Source: Brasilonema sp. UFV-L1
Lineage (GTDB): Bacteria > Cyanobacteriota > Cyanobacteriia > Cyanobacteriales > Nostocaceae
DNA: 45,076 bases
Assembly (NCBI RefSeq): GCF_012912105.1
Contig: NZ_QMEA01000040.1
Span: 1-45,076 of the forward strand
Direction of reading: 5' to 3'
This document shows positions 43,433 to 45,076 of this stretch, one piece after another (the first letter of the stretch is position 1; the number at the start of each line of letters is the position of its first letter). The position numbers and the translations under genes were made by a program. The notes beneath the pieces are model-generated. The model saw only the letters and a program-made list of their open reading frames with translations, was not told the origin of the DNA and did not search any database.

Positions 43433-43570
43433 AAGGGGTTTGCACGACCAGAAAATCGTTTGCACTTTTATGCGATCGCAGAGGAGTTTCTTTCCAAACA
43501 CTTGGGCGGAAGGTTTGAGCCTGTAGGAGAAATCCAGGGTCACTCAGGTATCATCAAATCAAGCAATTGA
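43433..43570 (+). pseudogene. C-terminal relic of a prolyl-oligopeptidase-type (S9) protease
   Basis: The plus-strand frame reads KGFARPENRLHFYAIAEEFL, then SKHLGGRFEPVGEIQGHSG, and stops at 43570. GFARPENRL with the following YAI-EEFL-HLGGR is the hallmark end of S9 acylaminoacyl peptidases, just after the catalytic His. The catalytic Ser, Asp and His regions are missing, so this is a dead fragment of about 45 codons. Confidence 0.75.
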
Positions 43571-43685
43571 CATCAAACAACATTTATATCGCATAAGCAC
43601 TTCTTTTGGAACTAGCTAAAACCTGCCAAAAACTGATATCCTACAACTAGTAGTTAAAAGTACCCTCATTTTATTGTCATTAAAC

Positions 43686-45053
43686 GTGGCTCAAAACTAC
43701 CGCTGTGCTAAGCTCAGAGGCAAATCCTTTAAAGGGCAGGACTTCACAGGTGCAGACTTTTCTTATTCAGATATTCGAGGTGCTGACTTTACGGGTGCGA
43801 TCCTTAGAGGAGCAAATTTCAGCCATGCGAAAGCAGGACTACAACATCGTTGGGCATTTGCCTTAGTCATATTTGCATTACTGATATCAGCAGTATCAGG
43901 ATTGTTATCGGCTATTAGTGGCTCTCTGCTAGGATTTATTTTAGTTGATGGTAACCGTCAAAATATCTATGTTGGTGTCATCAGCTCAATCGTATTGTTA
44001 GTTTTTTTTCTGATTTCTGTGCGCCGAGGAGTAGCCTCAGCCTGTGGGTTTTTGGCAGTAGCAGTCGTAGGGGCTGGGCTTGCAGCAGTTGTATGGGCTG
44101 GCATAGTGTCTGTGGCATGGGTCGGGACAGGCACTGAAACACGGGTTATGGAATTGGCAACAGTCGTGACAGTAGTTGTCACAGGGGCTGTGGCAGTCGT
44201 AGTGGCTGCAACAGGGCTATTGGTGATATCTGGGACAGCAGTCGTATCAGGATTTATAGCTGGGTTATTGGCAGTAGCACTCACGGTGTCAATTGCAGGG
44301 GCTGTCGCTGGCGCAGTGGCAGTAGCAGCGGCAAAGATAGGTGGTATGGTAGCAGGAATACCAGCAACGATAGTAGCAATATTAACTTTAGTTCTGTCTG
44401 CTGACGTTAGTTGCCGTGCCTTGTATGAAGATGAAAAGCAAAGCTGGATTCGCAGTATTGCTCTTGGTTTGGTGACACAACACGGCACACGTTTTCAAGG
44501 AAGTGATTTAACAGATGCGGATTTTACGCAGGCGACGCTGAAAAATACTACTTTCAAGAAATCCATCTTGGCGCGTACCTGTTGGTTTCAGGCGAAAAAT
44601 CTGAATCTTGCGGATATTAGGACAACCTATCTTGAGGATGAAAAGATAAGACAGTTACTGGTGACAAAAGAGTTACAAAGCCAAAATTTTGATGGTTGGA
44701 ACTTGCAAGGTCTGAATTTGCAAGGAGCAAATCTAAAAGATGCTAGCCTAGTTGCAACTGTGTTGAATGAATCTAATTTACAAAATGCTGATCTTTCCAG
44801 AGTTAACCTGACAAGAGCACAATTAGATAGAACTGATTTTAGAGGTGCAATTCTGACAGGCGCATACATTGGAGACTGGGGCATGACATCAGAAACTAAA
44901 CTAGATGGAGTGCAGTGTGAGTACATTTTTCTGTGTGTACCCACAAAAGATAATCCTAACCCTCATCGCTTACCTGCCAACTGGGGAGAGACATTTGTAG
45001 ATGGGGAATTTACTCAGTTGATGAACCCATTGTCAAAATCCTCAAAAATTTAG
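43686..45053 (+). CDS. Pentapeptide-repeat protein with a central membrane domain
   Basis: This protein of about 455 aa has three parts. Residues about 5-50 are A(D/N)LxG-type pentapeptides (GQDFTGADFSYSDIRGADFT). Residues about 55-235 are four or more Ala/Val/Gly-rich membrane helices (AVVGAGLAAVVWAGIVSVAW and so on). Residues 265-420 are a second pentapeptide solenoid (LQGLNLQGANLKDASL, ADLSRVNLTRAQLDRTDFRG), followed by a conserved tail ending near HRLPANWGETFVDGEF. Such cyanobacterial proteins are common but their function is unknown. I prefer the GTG at 43686 (MAQNYRCAKLRG). TTG 43674 is the other candidate. The open frame on the opposite strand (43967-44488) is a by-product of the repetitive codons. 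Confidence 0.88.
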   Translation: MAQNYRCAKLRGKSFKGQDFTGADFSYSDIRGADFTGAILRGANFSHAKAGLQHRWAFALVIFALLISAVSGLLSAISGSLLGFILVDGNRQNIYVGVISSIVLLVFFLISVRRGVASACGFLAVAVVGAGLAAVVWAGIVSVAWVGTGTETRVMELATVVTVVVTGAVAVVVAATGLLVISGTAVVSGFIAGLLAVALTVSIAGAVAGAVAVAAAKIGGMVAGIPATIVAILTLVLSADVSCRALYEDEKQSWIRSIALGLVTQHGTRFQGSDLTDADFTQATLKNTTFKKSILARTCWFQAKNLNLADIRTTYLEDEKIRQLLVTKELQSQNFDGWNLQGLNLQGANLKDASLVATVLNESNLQNADLSRVNLTRAQLDRTDFRGAILTGAYIGDWGMTSETKLDGVQCEYIFLCVPTKDNPNPHRLPANWGETFVDGEFTQLMNPLSKSSKI

Positions 45054-45076
45054 CTTCTTCGCCGTAAGCCCCACGG

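Larger units (their letters stand above)
43070..43685. other. Gene remnants and a miniature element
   Basis: The 616-bp spacer holds a palindrome-ended element with 20-bp direct repeats (43138-43317) and the C-terminal relic of an S9 peptidase (43433-43570). Between them the plus-strand frame VLDKTVGVLVAYVEENEWIL suggests another broken gene that the element interrupted. No intact gene is present. Confidence 0.55.

Noticed and set aside
43967-44488. 173-aa minus-strand ORF rich in Thr, Ala and Pro
   Set aside because: It is the complement of the repetitive Ala/Val codons of the pentapeptide membrane protein. Low complexity and no start signal.

Overview
The window reads as chromosomal DNA of a filamentous, probably heterocyst-forming cyanobacterium (Nostocales-like). 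Support: many HIP1 octamers (GCGATCGC), AAAATTC heptamer tandem repeats, many small dispersed palindromes, and cyanobacterial families such as the complex-C cofactor assembly protein, DUF3611, a pentapeptide-repeat membrane protein, AAA-like signalling ATPases and the order serS-rseP-nth with rpsN nearby. No genus can be named from the sequence alone.

Layout. 1-5575: two genes of unknown function, then a stand-alone glycine-amidinotransferase-type enzyme divergent from a drug/metabolite (DMT) exporter. 5576-9151: a mobile-element graveyard. A broken IS5-family element sits in the 3' end of a frameshifted tnpB with a tnpA relic (IS607-like), followed by the 5' part of a group II intron cut off inside its maturase gene. 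Long-armed palindromic elements are interspersed. 9306-17648: housekeeping genes (cobS, a PPC-domain secreted protein, comF, a MauG-like di-heme peroxidase, a GNAT gene broken by a repeat, miaE, an ssuE-type flavin reductase, cutA). 17649-22463: a 1-kb leader with hairpins and a small ORF, then the phosphate ABC operon pstS-pstC-pstA-pstB. 22744-24329: methionine-salvage genes mtnD and mtnB and an ABM-domain gene. 24431-29182: two AAA-like (STAND-type) ATPases and an orphan sugar-type substrate-binding lipoprotein. 29253-33901: a cytochrome b6f assembly factor, a PadR regulator, a DUF3611 protein and a GAF histidine kinase. 34048-41441: serS, rseP, nth, a Tat-exported aldo/keto reductase divergent from a LysR regulator, rpsN and aat. 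41469-45053: a LuxR fragment cut by a decayed IS, a nucleotidyltransferase, a miniature element with 20-bp direct repeats, an S9 peptidase relic and a pentapeptide/transmembrane protein.

The most unusual signal is a family of palindromic elements at about 6504-6613, 8104-8209 and 10727-10945. Each has a GGGGTCTWACACGTA border next to 15-18 bp perfect inverted arms whose sequence differs between copies. Two copies share a core of more than 20 bp in opposite orientations and a distal border GACWWTGCGTC. One is a precise 110-bp insertion in an IS5 transposase gene. The border contains TACGTGTAA on the other strand, which is also the last 9 nt of the exon upstream of the group II intron. The last 24 nt of that exon are identical to the final 24 nt of the gene at 1017-2537. 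Small GC-rich palindromes have also entered coding regions, putting a stop in the GNAT gene and adding 27 nt in frame to an AAA ATPase gene.
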